Source of the DNA: Terriglobia bacterium
GTDB taxonomy: Bacteria; Acidobacteriota; Terriglobia; Bryobacterales; Bryobacteraceae
DNA: 61,863 bases
Assembly: GCA_020073365.1 (NCBI GenBank)
Contig: JAIQFL010000014.1
Coordinates: forward strand, 1 to 61,863
Direction: 5' to 3'
The notes below the pieces were generated by a model that saw only the letters and a program-made list of their open reading frames with translations, had not been told where the DNA came from and did not search any database. Shown in pieces: positions 8,639 to 16,976 of the stretch. Made by a program: the position numbers and the translations under genes. Numbering within the stretch: position 1 is the stretch's first letter; each line of letters starts with the position of its first letter.

Positions 8639-9733
8639 TTACTGCGCGGGTTGCGATTCCGCTGGCCGCTGCTTTGCCGGGTGCAGCGTCAGCTTCTGCA
8701 CGCGCCAGTTCAAGAGTTCGGCGGCGTAGAGGGAGTTCTCGGACGGACATGCCAGCTCGTGAATCCAGCCGAACTCCTTGAGTTGCCGGCCGGACGTGCC
8801 GAGGACGCCCAGCACTTTTCCGTCGAGCGACAGTTTGTAGATGCGGCCCGGGTACGCATCGGCGCTATACAGGTACTGCGTTGGTCCGGGTGTGATGCAG
8901 ATGGCCCACGGCGCACCGCTCTGCCTCGCGGCGGCCTCGGGACTCGGCATAGCACCCATCCACGGCTGGACACCGGGCGGCACGGGCACGTCGATCGTGA
9001 TCTCGCGCTCGAACTTCCCGTCCGGATCGAATACCTGGATGCGGCGGTTGCCGCGATCGGCGACGTAGATGTTGCCCTTGGTATCCGCCGCGATGCTGTG
9101 CGGCGTATTGAACTCGCCGGGCTTCGAGCCGCGATCGCCCCACTGCTTTACCCAGCGGCCGTTCTTGTCGTACTTGGCGACCCGCGAGTTGATGTAACCG
9201 TCGCTGATAAAGATGGAGCCCTCGGTGTCCCAGGTGACATCCGTGGGTTGCCGGAACTGCCCGTCCAGCGCGGCGCGCGGCGGGGAGACGCGCGTCCACG
9301 GCACGGCCTCATCGGAGGCCTCCTTCTTCCGGCCGAACACCATGGTCACCCGGCCTTCGGGGTTGAAGCGGACGATCATGTCCGACCCCTTGTCGATGGC
9401 CCAGATGTTGTCGTCCTTGTCGGCGCGCACGGCATGCGCGTAGGACCATGCATACAGGTTCTTGCCGATCTCGCGGATATATTTGCCGTCGGGACCGAAT
9501 TCGAGCAACTGCGCCGCCGCCGCGCCATAGGCCGGACCGTTGGTGTTCCCGCGCGAGAAGACGAAAATATGCCCTTTGGAGTTCACCGCGACTCCCGAGA
9601 CTTCGCCCAGGTACATGTCCGGCGCCAGCTTGAAGAAGTTGGGAGCCGAATCGAACGGGATTTCGGGCGCCGGCTGCTGAGCCAATGCCCAGCCGCTCAG
9701 CAACACGAACAATCCGACGGAACAGGGTTTCAT
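8639..9733 (-). CDS. secreted six-bladed beta-propeller (NHL-repeat) protein
   Basis: A 364-residue exported protein. The signal peptide MKPCSVGLFVLLSGWALAQQ is followed by several NHL blades, visible as GxxF/I-x-ISD/VAD units: IFISDGYINSRVAKYDKNGR, NIYVADRGNRRIQVFDPDGK, and LYSADAYPGRIYKLSLDGK. The family is related to the peptidyl-alpha-hydroxyglycine lyase propeller, but in acidobacteria it is mostly uncharacterised. The ATG at 9733 has GGAGG five bases upstream; the GTG at 9739 does not. It is a single gene, convergent with the YtrA operon. No catalytic function can be assigned. Confidence 0.82.
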   Translation of the reverse strand: MKPCSVGLFVLLSGWALAQQPAPEIPFDSAPNFFKLAPDMYLGEVSGVAVNSKGHIFVFSRGNTNGPAYGAAAAQLLEFGPDGKYIREIGKNLYAWSYAHAVRADKDDNIWAIDKGSDMIVRFNPEGRVTMVFGRKKEASDEAVPWTRVSPPRAALDGQFRQPTDVTWDTEGSIFISDGYINSRVAKYDKNGRWVKQWGDRGSKPGEFNTPHSIAADTKGNIYVADRGNRRIQVFDPDGKFEREITIDVPVPPGVQPWMGAMPSPEAAARQSGAPWAICITPGPTQYLYSADAYPGRIYKLSLDGKVLGVLGTSGRQLKEFGWIHELACPSENSLYAAELLNWRVQKLTLHPAKQRPAESQPAQ

Positions 9734-9775
9734 GAGCACCTCCAGCGCCGGACCAATCTATCACAAAAGTGGATC

Positions 9776-9815
9776 GTGGGGCAGGATTTCATCCTGCAGC
9801 CGGCTTTCAGCCGGC
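9776..9815. repeat. GTGGGGCAGGAT palindromic repeat with second hairpin
   Basis: GTGGGGCAGGATTTCATCCTGC is followed by a second hairpin, GCCGGCTTTCAGCCGGC. Same family as the other GTGGGGCAG elements. It lies upstream of the divergent propeller and PadR genes. Confidence 0.65.
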
Positions 9816-9927
9816 TCCGGCTTCCGGTCTACCGGCATCTGGTCACCAGACAAAATGTCACCGTATTCCAGAATGCCGCAATGAAAGGCGGCATGGCAGG
9901 CCAGAGGCCCGCTGCGCGAGGTTCCGT

Positions 9928-9957
9928 TTGACAAGGCGGGCGTCCCCGCAGTACAAT
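9928..9957 (+). promoter_or_regulatory. sigma-70-type promoter of the padR-ADOP unit
   Basis: TTGACA at 9928-9933 and TACAAT at 9952-9957 with an 18-bp spacer. This is the best match to the housekeeping consensus in the window. The expected start of transcription falls in the palindrome at 9961-9980. Confidence 0.7.
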
Positions 9958-9960
9958 CCT

Positions 9961-9980
9961 TAGCTAGTTAGGCATAGCTA
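9961..9980. promoter_or_regulatory. palindrome overlapping the transcription start, probable PadR operator
   Basis: TAGCTA, eight bases, TAGCTA, with each arm itself self-complementary. It lies four bases downstream of the -10 box and 14 bases upstream of the padR start codon, the position expected for autorepression. Confidence 0.5.
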
Positions 9981-9993
9981 GCGAGGTATCAAC

Positions 9994-10329
9994 GTGGGTA
10001 CGAAGAAAAACGACATTCTCCAGGGAACGCTGGCGCTCCTGATCCTGAAGACGTTGGCGTCCAGCAAGCGCATGCACGGGTACGCCATTACGGCGCATAT
10101 TCAAAGTGTTTCGGCCCAATTGCTGCGCGTGGAAGAGGGCTCGTTGTACCCGGCGCTTCATCGTATGGAGCAGGAGGGTTGGGTGCGGGCGGAATGGGGC
10201 ACTACCGAGAAGAACCGGGAGGCGCGGTTCTACTCGCTGACCGCCAAAGGCAGGAAACAACTGGTCGAGGAAGAGGAGAGCTGGACACGGCTCACCGAGG
10301 GCGTGGGCCGCGTGATGCGCTTCGCCTAG
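9994..10329 (+). CDS. PadR-family transcriptional regulator, acidobacterial type
   Basis: A 111-residue winged-helix repressor. It shows the PadR pattern throughout: ILQGTLALLILKTLASSKRMHGYAI (residues ~8-32), then VEEGSLYPALHRMEQEGWV (recognition helix and wing entry) and REARFYSLTAKGRKQL (wing). The short C-terminal helix is the dimerisation arm. The start is GTG at 9994, with GAGG seven bases upstream. This small PadR form is known to sit in front of ADOP permeases, as it does here, and probably controls its own transcription and that of the permease through 9961-9980. Confidence 0.9.
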   Translation: MGTKKNDILQGTLALLILKTLASSKRMHGYAITAHIQSVSAQLLRVEEGSLYPALHRMEQEGWVRAEWGTTEKNREARFYSLTAKGRKQLVEEEESWTRLTEGVGRVMRFA

Positions 10330-10343
10330 CGTGCGGCCCGAGA

Positions 10344-10400
10344 GACAGGCCAAAGGCCTGTCCCACAGGTCGGCTAAGACAGGCCAAAGGCCTGTCCCAC
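10344..10400. repeat. two tandem palindromic repeats between padR and the permease
   Basis: GACAGGCCAAAGGCCTGTCCCAC occurs at 10344-10366 and again, identically, at 10378-10400. Each can form a strong hairpin in the padR-ADOP transcript, so the pair may attenuate transcription or stabilise RNA. The permease ribosome site follows directly. Confidence 0.75.
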
Positions 10401-10410
10401 AGGGGAGGTT

Positions 10411-13011
10411 ATGGCTTGGTATCGGCGGTTTTGGAATGCTTTGCGGCCGGGCCGCATCGAGAGGGATCTCGAACGGGAACTCTTGTTTCACATGGCGGAG
10501 CGCGCCGAGGAATTCGAGGCCGATGGGATGAGCACGGAGGAAGCGGAACGCAACGCACGGCGGCAGTTCGGCAATTACACGGCGCAAGTGGAAAGGACGA
10601 GGGAGATGGACATCAATGGCCGGCTGGAATCGGCGCTTCGAAATTTGCGCCTGGCACTGCGCGCGCTGGGGAAGACCCCGGGATTCACCGCGACAGTGGT
10701 TCTGACCCTGGCGCTCGGGATTGGCGCCAACAGCGCCGTCTTCTCGGCGATTAACGCCGTGCTGCTCCGCCCTTTGCCGTTTCCCAACGGCGATCGGCTG
10801 GTCAAGTTGACTCAATCCAGTTCAAAGACTCAGTCGCCGTTTGTTGCGCCCGTACGCCTCGAGGACTGGAACCGCCTGAACGGTACGTTGCAGGCGATTA
10901 CCGGCTACTACTCGGACGACGAATCGGAGCTGTCCGGCGAACTTCCGGAGAAACGGAAGATGGCGTTTGTGTCTCCCCGTTTTCTGCAGGTTTTGGGGGT
11001 CGCTCCCGCTTTGGGTCGTGACTTCAGCCCCCAGGAGGAGCATTTTGGAGGACCTTACGTGGTCCTCATCAGCCACCGCCTTTGGCTCCGCCGTTTCGCC
11101 GGCGATCCCAACGCAGTCGGCCAAACGCTGCGCATTGGCAGGTCTTCGGTCCCCATCATCGGCGTGATGCCGTCGTCGTTCCTCTTCCCCTCGCGCGACG
11201 TAGACCTCTGGTCCGTGAGCACACCTGATGCGCCTTACGCCCAAAGCCGCGAGGCCACGTGGTTCACCGTAATCGGGCGCCTGAAGCCGGGCGTGACTCT
11301 GGAGCAGGCGCGTGCCAATCTCGCCACCGTACAGGCCAACCTCGGCCGCCAGTATCCGAAAACCGACGCATCCCTGGGCGTCACCATCGAACCCCTCAAG
11401 GAGGTCACGGTAGGTGGAGTGAGGCAGTCCCTCTGGATCCTGTTTGGATCGGTTTCATTGCTGCTTCTCATTGCATGCACCAACATCGCCGCGCTGCTAC
11501 TGTCGCGCGCCTCCGGGCGCCAGCACGAGATCTCCGTTCGGTTCTCGCTCGGCGCGTCCCGTGCTTCAGTGGCGGCACAACTCCTGACCGAGGTGTTGTT
11601 GCTGGCGCTGGCTGGCGCTGCGCTCGGGCTGGTAGTTGCGGCGGCAGCGGCGCGCGTGTTTCGCGCACTCGCGAGAGACCTGCCGCGCATCGAAGAGATC
11701 GGGCTCGATGGGAGAATCGTGCTCTATACGCTGGCCTGCGCGATTGCGGCTACACTGCTTTGCGGAGTCTTTCCCGCAATTCGAGGCACACGCCGTAATC
11801 TGGCCGGCTCCCTGGCGCACGCCAGCCGCTCGCAGGTCTCGGCGCGCAGCCCCATACAGTTCGTGCTGGTGGGAGTTCAGGTGGCACTCGCCGTGACGCT
11901 ATTAGCCGGGGCCGGGCTGCTGCTGCGCAGTTTTCAGGAGTTGGGACGCGTGTCTCCGGGTTTCGATCCGGAGCACGTGCTGACCCTACATATCAGCAGT
12001 TCCTGGGGGGAAACCGCGGACCCGAAAGCATCCAAGCAGCGGGTAGACAGGATTCTGGATGGTTTGCGTTCCCTCCCCGGCGTAGCCGCGGCAGCCACCT
12101 CGATTACCATCCCGGGAGTGCCGGTCAACTACCAGATCGAACTGAATACACTGGAAGGCCGGGCTCAGACCGAACCCAAGATGCTGGGTGAGAGTCGCCT
12201 GGTCACGCCGAGCTATTTCGCCACCATGCGCATCCCCCTGTTAACCGGCGAGATTTGCCGCGACGATCGGAAAACTGCCAGCATGATGGTGAACCGCAGT
12301 TTTGCGAATGCCTATTTAGGCGGATCGGCCGCCATCGGCCGCCACCTGCTGCAGCCCGGCAACGCGTACGTCCCACCCAGCGACATTCGCGGCATTGTGG
12401 GCGACGCCCGCGAAAACGGCTTGGACCGAGAACCGCCTCCCACGGTGTACTGGTGCTTTGGCGCGAACCAGCCCGGCACGTTTTTCCTGGTCCGGACGCA
12501 TGGTGACCCCGCGTCGATGGCCGAAACGATTCGCCGGAAGATCCACGAACTCGAGCCCCGGCGATCGGTATACGACCTGACGCCGCTCGGCGAGCACATC
12601 GCGGACGCCTACGCGGAAAACCGCATGCGCACGATTTTGCTGGCCTTCTTCGCCGCTACGGCCGTGTCGCTGGCGTGCGTGGGGCTCTACGGAACACTCA
12701 GCTATCTGGTGAACGTGCGCCAGCGCGAAGTAGGGCTGCGGCTGGCGCTGGGAGCGATGAGGGCGCAAATCATCCGGCAGTATCTGGGTCAAGGTCTGCG
12801 AGTCTCGCTCCTGGGCTGCGCGGCGGGCCTGGCGTTCGCCGAAACGTTCGCGCGCTTGCTCGCTGGAATGCTGTACGGCGTATCTCCTTCGGACACGGCC
12901 ACGCTTGCGGGTGTGGTTGGGATCGTGGTGGCGGTGTCGGCGCTGGCATCATTACTACCGGCGATTCGCGCGTCGCGGCTGGAGCCGATGCAGGTGTTGC
13001 GAGAGGGGTGA
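10411..13011 (+). CDS. ADOP-family permease with N-terminal prefix domain
   Basis: An 866-residue inner-membrane permease. Residues 1-75 are a cytosolic helical prefix (RIERDLERELLFHMAERAEE, ERNARRQFGN), typical of ADOP proteins encoded beside PadR. Next comes the signature TVVLTLALGIGANSAVFSAI and LLRPLPF near residues 95-120, a first MacB periplasmic domain, and FtsX helices with ISVRFSLGAS near residue 374. A second MacB domain and a final FtsX region with REVGLRLALGA follow. Eight transmembrane helices are expected. No ATPase gene is adjacent. The gene has a GGGGAGG ribosome site and is probably expressed from the promoter at 9928 under PadR control. Its substrate is unknown. Confidence 0.92.
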   Translation: MAWYRRFWNALRPGRIERDLERELLFHMAERAEEFEADGMSTEEAERNARRQFGNYTAQVERTREMDINGRLESALRNLRLALRALGKTPGFTATVVLTLALGIGANSAVFSAINAVLLRPLPFPNGDRLVKLTQSSSKTQSPFVAPVRLEDWNRLNGTLQAITGYYSDDESELSGELPEKRKMAFVSPRFLQVLGVAPALGRDFSPQEEHFGGPYVVLISHRLWLRRFAGDPNAVGQTLRIGRSSVPIIGVMPSSFLFPSRDVDLWSVSTPDAPYAQSREATWFTVIGRLKPGVTLEQARANLATVQANLGRQYPKTDASLGVTIEPLKEVTVGGVRQSLWILFGSVSLLLLIACTNIAALLLSRASGRQHEISVRFSLGASRASVAAQLLTEVLLLALAGAALGLVVAAAAARVFRALARDLPRIEEIGLDGRIVLYTLACAIAATLLCGVFPAIRGTRRNLAGSLAHASRSQVSARSPIQFVLVGVQVALAVTLLAGAGLLLRSFQELGRVSPGFDPEHVLTLHISSSWGETADPKASKQRVDRILDGLRSLPGVAAAATSITIPGVPVNYQIELNTLEGRAQTEPKMLGESRLVTPSYFATMRIPLLTGEICRDDRKTASMMVNRSFANAYLGGSAAIGRHLLQPGNAYVPPSDIRGIVGDARENGLDREPPPTVYWCFGANQPGTFFLVRTHGDPASMAETIRRKIHELEPRRSVYDLTPLGEHIADAYAENRMRTILLAFFAATAVSLACVGLYGTLSYLVNVRQREVGLRLALGAMRAQIIRQYLGQGLRVSLLGCAAGLAFAETFARLLAGMLYGVSPSDTATLAGVVGIVVAVSALASLLPAIRASRLEPMQVLREG

Positions 13012-13037
13012 CGCGGCGGGGGCGGCGGCACACGGCC

Positions 13038-13069
13038 GACAGACGACAAAAGGCGATCGTCTGTCCCAC
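13038..13069. repeat. GTGGGACAGACGATCG-type palindromic repeat (inverted)
   Basis: GACAGACGACAAAAGGCGATCGTCTGTCCCAC, read on the plus strand, is the reverse of the 6049 element. It fills the gap between two convergent stops (13011 and 13073) and could terminate both transcripts. Confidence 0.75.
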
Positions 13070-13072
13070 CGA

Positions 13073-14047
13073 TCATTTCAGGAACTTCAGCAATTCCCTG
13101 TAAAACACGTCGGGTACTTCGAGATGGGGGACGTGGCCGGCGTTGGGGATGATGACCAGTTCGGCGCCCGGAATGGTGTCGGCGATGTGTTTCGCCAGGC
13201 TGGGAAAGTCCTGGCCATCCTTCTCCCCGCCCAGCACCAGCGTCTTCACCTTGATATTGGGCCAGTCGTAGACCACCGGGTCGAGGTAGGTGATCTGCTG
13301 GTAGATGGCGCGAACCATGGCGAGCCGCGGCCAGTCGCCGCCCAGCGTGGGCGCGTAGAGAATGCGGACGTACTGCTCGTACTCCGGTTTCCAGGCGCCG
13401 GGCGAGGGGAAATAGCGGTGGATGTTGGCATAGAATCCCTGATACCGCTGGTCGTTGGTCTGCGCCATGGCGGCTTTGTAGGCTTCGTCGGCGCTCCGCC
13501 AGGGGCGGCCGAAACGCACATCGGTGAGGCCGATCGGGTCGTAGAGCACGGCGCGCTCGGTGATGTCCGGGTATGAGGCGGCGAACCGTGCGGCCAACAT
13601 ACCGCCCATCGAGTGCCCCACGATCGCGGCTTTGCTAACGCCGAGCGACTGCAAAAGCTTGCGGCTGTTCAGCGCCATGTCGTGAAAGTTGTACGGGATG
13701 ATGGGTTTCGACGACCGCCCGAAGCCGATCTGGTCCGGCACCACGATGCGGAAGCCCTCCTTGCGTAGGACGTCGATGGGCCCGGCCAGGTAAAAGCCTC
13801 CGAAGTTCATCCCGTGAAACAGCATTACGGTGCGGCCGTTGGGAGTCCCGGTGGGCGGCACATCCATGTACGCCATCCGCACGTCCTGCCCGTAAAGCGT
13901 CAGAGGGAGATAGCTCACCGGGTGTGGATAGGGAACGTCGTCGTAGGTGATGCTGCCGGGCTTGACATCGGTGGGAGCTTTGGGCAGCGCGTCGGTTTGG
14001 GTAAACGCCGGCAACACGAGACAGATGAGCAGACAGACAGCCCGCAT
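13073..14047 (-). CDS. secreted alpha/beta hydrolase
   Basis: A 324-residue serine hydrolase, substrate unknown. The signal peptide is MRAVCLLICLVLPAFTQT. Key motifs are LFHGMNFGGFYL (oxyanion HG), the nucleophile elbow GHSMGGM, LYDPIGL, and a terminal GHVPHLE carrying the His. It resembles epoxide hydrolase/haloalkane dehalogenase-like fold members. The ATG at 14047 has GGAGGG seven bases upstream; longer in-frame starts run into the neighbouring gene and are rejected. The HupE-like gene lies immediately upstream on the same strand with a 17-bp gap, so they may be co-transcribed. Confidence 0.85.
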   Translation of the reverse strand: MRAVCLLICLVLPAFTQTDALPKAPTDVKPGSITYDDVPYPHPVSYLPLTLYGQDVRMAYMDVPPTGTPNGRTVMLFHGMNFGGFYLAGPIDVLRKEGFRIVVPDQIGFGRSSKPIIPYNFHDMALNSRKLLQSLGVSKAAIVGHSMGGMLAARFAASYPDITERAVLYDPIGLTDVRFGRPWRSADEAYKAAMAQTNDQRYQGFYANIHRYFPSPGAWKPEYEQYVRILYAPTLGGDWPRLAMVRAIYQQITYLDPVVYDWPNIKVKTLVLGGEKDGQDFPSLAKHIADTIPGAELVIIPNAGHVPHLEVPDVFYRELLKFLK

Positions 14048-14064
14048 AGGGAAACCCTCCGTGC

Positions 14065-15474
14065 TCATGATACGCGGGCGGGCGGAGGCCCGCAATCCGG
14101 GGAATTGGCTTCTGGAATGCGATGGGATCCGCGTCGGAGCACTCCGAAGATCAGCCAGGCCAGCCCCCCCACGAGCACCGCCGCCATCAACCAACGCATC
14201 GCGCCGGCCAGCAGAGCGAGGTTGAATGTGGGCCACTGGAAGCGGTACTGCCTCAGGCGCTCCGCCCGCTCCGTCATCCAATGCCAGCCGGTGTGCGCTA
14301 CCAGAGCCGAGAGGATGATGGTGCCCATGCGCTCGGCCACCGCGAAACGGAAGAGGAGCTCCAGCAGGGGGATGAGCAGGACGAGCACGAGGAGTTGTCC
14401 CAGCTCGACACCAATGTTGAAGGACAGCAGGGACGCCAGCAGGTGCGAGCCGGCGAACTGCAAGGTTTGGCGCAGGGCGAAGGAGAAGCCGAAACCGTGG
14501 ACCAGGCCGAATCCGAATGTGATCATCCAACGGCGCCGCAAGCTGGCTCCGCCGGCGATATTTTCAAGCGCCATGTAAACGATGGAGATGGCGATCAGGG
14601 TTTCGATGAGAGGCGGAAACCATAGCGCGTCGGGACCGAGGTCGTAGGCCGAAGCGATCAGCGTAACCGAGTGCGCCACGGTGAACGAGGTCACCACCGG
14701 GATGAGCGCGCGAAAGCGGCGGAAGGGGATCACCAGGCAGAAGAGAAACAGCAGATGGTCGGTGCCGTCCAGTATGTGGGAGAACCCCAACCCCACAAAC
14801 CGCAGGGCGGCCTGATGCCACCGTGGATCCAGGCGGACCAGGCCGGGATCGCCCGTGAACTCGAACGCGCGAACCGCGCCGCCGGGCGGCAGAAACCGAA
14901 GGACCGTGACCACGCGCTGGCCCAGGCGCGCGAGTTCCGGGTGGATCGCAAATTCGGACCGGTCGGAGCCAATCGGGTATTCGAACCAGACGTCGAGCAT
15001 CGTCTGGCTCCAGACCACGTTGGTGTCGTTGGGCAGGCGCGCGCCCGCGATGTGCGCGCAGGCCTCTTCATAGGATGCGAAGGACCGGTCGGATTCGAGC
15101 GAGATGCGCGCGGCGGCCACGCGCGGTTTCTTGGGCAACCGGGTTTCGCCCTCGTATAGCTCGATGAAGTCCGAGATCCAGAGAGTGGCGGCATCAGGGA
15201 GCAGGGGGGCGGTTCGATCCAGATCCAGAAACCCCGCGCCGCGTTCCGGAAACACCACGTCGCGGATGGCCTTGAGCGGCACGCGGACCAGAAGCTGGAG
15301 ACGGTCGCCCCGCGGGTTGAGAAACACCTGGGCGGTCAAGTCATTGGGAATATCGTGAGCCGGCGCGCCCCACGCCAGCGCGAGAAGCAGCGCCGCGAGC
15401 CGGGCAGTGGCGCGGGTCCAGCCGGCGGTATGCGGCTGGTTGCCCGAATTGGAATCATGTATAATCGCTTGCAC
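14065..15474 (-). CDS. HupE/UreJ_2-type integral membrane protein with exported N-terminal domain
   Basis: About 469 residues. A signal-like segment (ARLAALLLALAWGAPAHD) is followed by an exported ~200-residue domain of beta character. About seven helices with the HupE/UreJ_2 pattern come next: FSHILDGTDHLLFL, FTVAHSVTLI, GLVHGFGF and NIGVELGQL. The His/Asp-rich motifs in the helices suggest metal binding; relatives include nickel/cobalt permease-like HupE proteins, but the actual role of this long form is unknown. No ATG lies near the signal sequence; the GTG at 15474 is the only reasonable start and is uncertain. It is divergent from the propeller gene at 15542. Confidence 0.72.
   Translation of the reverse strand: MQAIIHDSNSGNQPHTAGWTRATARLAALLLALAWGAPAHDIPNDLTAQVFLNPRGDRLQLLVRVPLKAIRDVVFPERGAGFLDLDRTAPLLPDAATLWISDFIELYEGETRLPKKPRVAAARISLESDRSFASYEEACAHIAGARLPNDTNVVWSQTMLDVWFEYPIGSDRSEFAIHPELARLGQRVVTVLRFLPPGGAVRAFEFTGDPGLVRLDPRWHQAALRFVGLGFSHILDGTDHLLFLFCLVIPFRRFRALIPVVTSFTVAHSVTLIASAYDLGPDALWFPPLIETLIAISIVYMALENIAGGASLRRRWMITFGFGLVHGFGFSFALRQTLQFAGSHLLASLLSFNIGVELGQLLVLVLLIPLLELLFRFAVAERMGTIILSALVAHTGWHWMTERAERLRQYRFQWPTFNLALLAGAMRWLMAAVLVGGLAWLIFGVLRRGSHRIPEANSPDCGPPPARVS
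15460..15465 (+). promoter_or_regulatory. possible -10 box for the propeller gene
   Basis: TATAAT matches the consensus exactly. The -35 is unclear: TTGCCC at 15440 gives only a 14-bp spacer, and no good hexamer sits at 17 bp. It overlaps the 5' end of the divergent HupE-like gene. Confidence 0.35.
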
Positions 15475-15541
15475 AGTTCCGGCGACCCAGAGGGGAACCC
15501 GTGAAGAGTAGCTTACCGCGGAACGTGGAGGGTTGAGAAGC

Positions 15542-16846
15542 ATGAGGCGTGATCTGCGCATAGGTACGATGTTTCTTGCGGTTCTGGCCGCGCTTGGAAT
15601 CGGGTCCCTGGTGCTCGACCGGATGGCCGGGGTGAAGGCCGCTGCGGTGATGGCGCCCCGGTTTGAAGTGGACCCCATGTGGCCCAAGCCGCTGCCCAAT
15701 CACTGGCTGCTGGGCAACGCGATCGGCGTCGGCGTGGATTCGAACGACCATATCTGGATCGTCCATCGGCAGGCCTCGCTCGAGATGATGGAGAATTACG
15801 CCGCAGCCAATCCGCCCGGTCCCAAGCGGCAGATGGGCGTGGTGGAGTCGGAGTGCTGCGAACCCGCGCCGCCGGTTCTCGAGTTCGATGAAGCGGGCAA
15901 CCTCATCGGTCACTGGGGCGGTCCCGGTGAAGGCTACGACTGGCCGGAGACGAACCACGGGATCTTCATCGATTACAAAGGCAACGTCTGGATCGGCGGC
16001 AACGGGCGGCCGCGCCCTGGACAGGCTCCGGCGCCCGGTGCGGGGCGTGGAGGGGCGCGGGGCGCTGCCGCTCCGGAGGGGCAGGCGACACCCGGCTATT
16101 TCAACGACAACATGATCCTTAAATTCACACAGTCGGGCAAGTTTCTCATGCAGATCGGAAAACCCGGCCAGAGTAAGGGCAGCAATGACGTCGAAAACGT
16201 GAAGGGAGCTGCCAAAATGTATGTCGACCCGAAGACCAACGAACTCTACGTGGCCGACGGTTACGGCAATCACCGGGTGATCGTCTTTGACGCGGAGACC
16301 GGCAAGTACAAACGCCATTGGGGCGCGTACGGCAACAAACCCGACGACACGCCCCTGGGCCGATACAATCCCGCCGACCCGCCGGCGCAACAGTTCCGCA
16401 ATCCGGTACACTGCGCCGAACTGTCGAACGACGGTCTGTTGTACGTCTGCGACCGGCCAAACGATCGCATCCAGGTGTTCAAGCCGGATGGCACTTTCCT
16501 GAAGGAGGTGTTCATCAAGAAGAATACTCTGGGCGACGGATCGGTGTGGGACATCGCCTTCTCCAAGGATCCGCAGCAGAAATACATGTACCTGGCCGAC
16601 GGGTCGAATGAGAAGGTGTACATCATCCTGCGCGAGACCATGGAGATCCTGACCAGCTTCGGCGACGGCGGGCGCCAGCCCGGCGAATTCTACGCGGTCC
16701 ACAGCATTGCCACCGATTCGAAAGGCAACATCTTCACTACCGAAACCTACCGTGGGCAGCGCATTCAGAAGTTCCTGAACAAGGGGTTGGCGCCGGTCAC
16801 GAAGAAGGATCAGGGGGTAGTGTGGCCGAAGGCGGGCAAGGGCTGA
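15542..16846 (+). CDS. exported NHL/beta-propeller protein
   Basis: A 434-residue protein with an N-terminal anchor or signal (GTMFLAVLAALGIGSLVL). Propeller blades are visible as repeats: GVDSNDHIWIVHR, FIDYKGNVWIGGN, ELYVADGYGNHRVIVFD, LLYVCDRPNDRIQVFKPDG and SDSKG-type turns near the end. A Gly/Ala/Arg/Pro-rich insert (PGAGRGGARGAAAPEG) separates two blades. Similar proteins are abundant in Acidobacteria and have no established function. The ATG at 15542 is chosen with GGAGGG ten bases upstream; a TTG at 15533 would be inside that spacing. Confidence 0.8.
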   Translation: MRRDLRIGTMFLAVLAALGIGSLVLDRMAGVKAAAVMAPRFEVDPMWPKPLPNHWLLGNAIGVGVDSNDHIWIVHRQASLEMMENYAAANPPGPKRQMGVVESECCEPAPPVLEFDEAGNLIGHWGGPGEGYDWPETNHGIFIDYKGNVWIGGNGRPRPGQAPAPGAGRGGARGAAAPEGQATPGYFNDNMILKFTQSGKFLMQIGKPGQSKGSNDVENVKGAAKMYVDPKTNELYVADGYGNHRVIVFDAETGKYKRHWGAYGNKPDDTPLGRYNPADPPAQQFRNPVHCAELSNDGLLYVCDRPNDRIQVFKPDGTFLKEVFIKKNTLGDGSVWDIAFSKDPQQKYMYLADGSNEKVYIILRETMEILTSFGDGGRQPGEFYAVHSIATDSKGNIFTTETYRGQRIQKFLNKGLAPVTKKDQGVVWPKAGKG

Positions 16847-16898
16847 GAAGCGGGGAAATGGCGCACCGCTTGGCCCAACGCGTCCGTGCAAGAAGGCG

Positions 16899-16976
16899 AT
16901 GATTTCGACGAAGGACCTGCGAGCCATCGCCAGGGCGCGCCTGCGAGACGCTCAGGTGCTCCTGGAGGTTTTGTGA
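16899..16976 (+). pseudogene. 25-codon remnant resembling the N-terminus of a HEPN-domain protein
   Basis: A 25-residue frame beginning MISTKDLRAIARARLRDAQV. The pattern L-x-x-I/L-A-x-x-R-L-x-D-A-x-V-L-L opens many HEPN (RNase/toxin-type) proteins of 120-150 residues. Here the frame stops straight after the first helix. Its TGA overlaps the GTG of the next gene (GTGA, 16973-16976), so translation could be coupled. An AGAAGG ribosome-like site lies just upstream. Either the rest of the HEPN gene was deleted, or this is a short leader peptide that resembles one. HEPN identity rests on one helix only. Confidence 0.4.

Noticed and set aside
8564..9931. 455-codon plus-strand frame
   Set aside because: Antisense to the propeller gene, with no coherent domain; the minus-strand frame has a signal peptide and NHL repeats.
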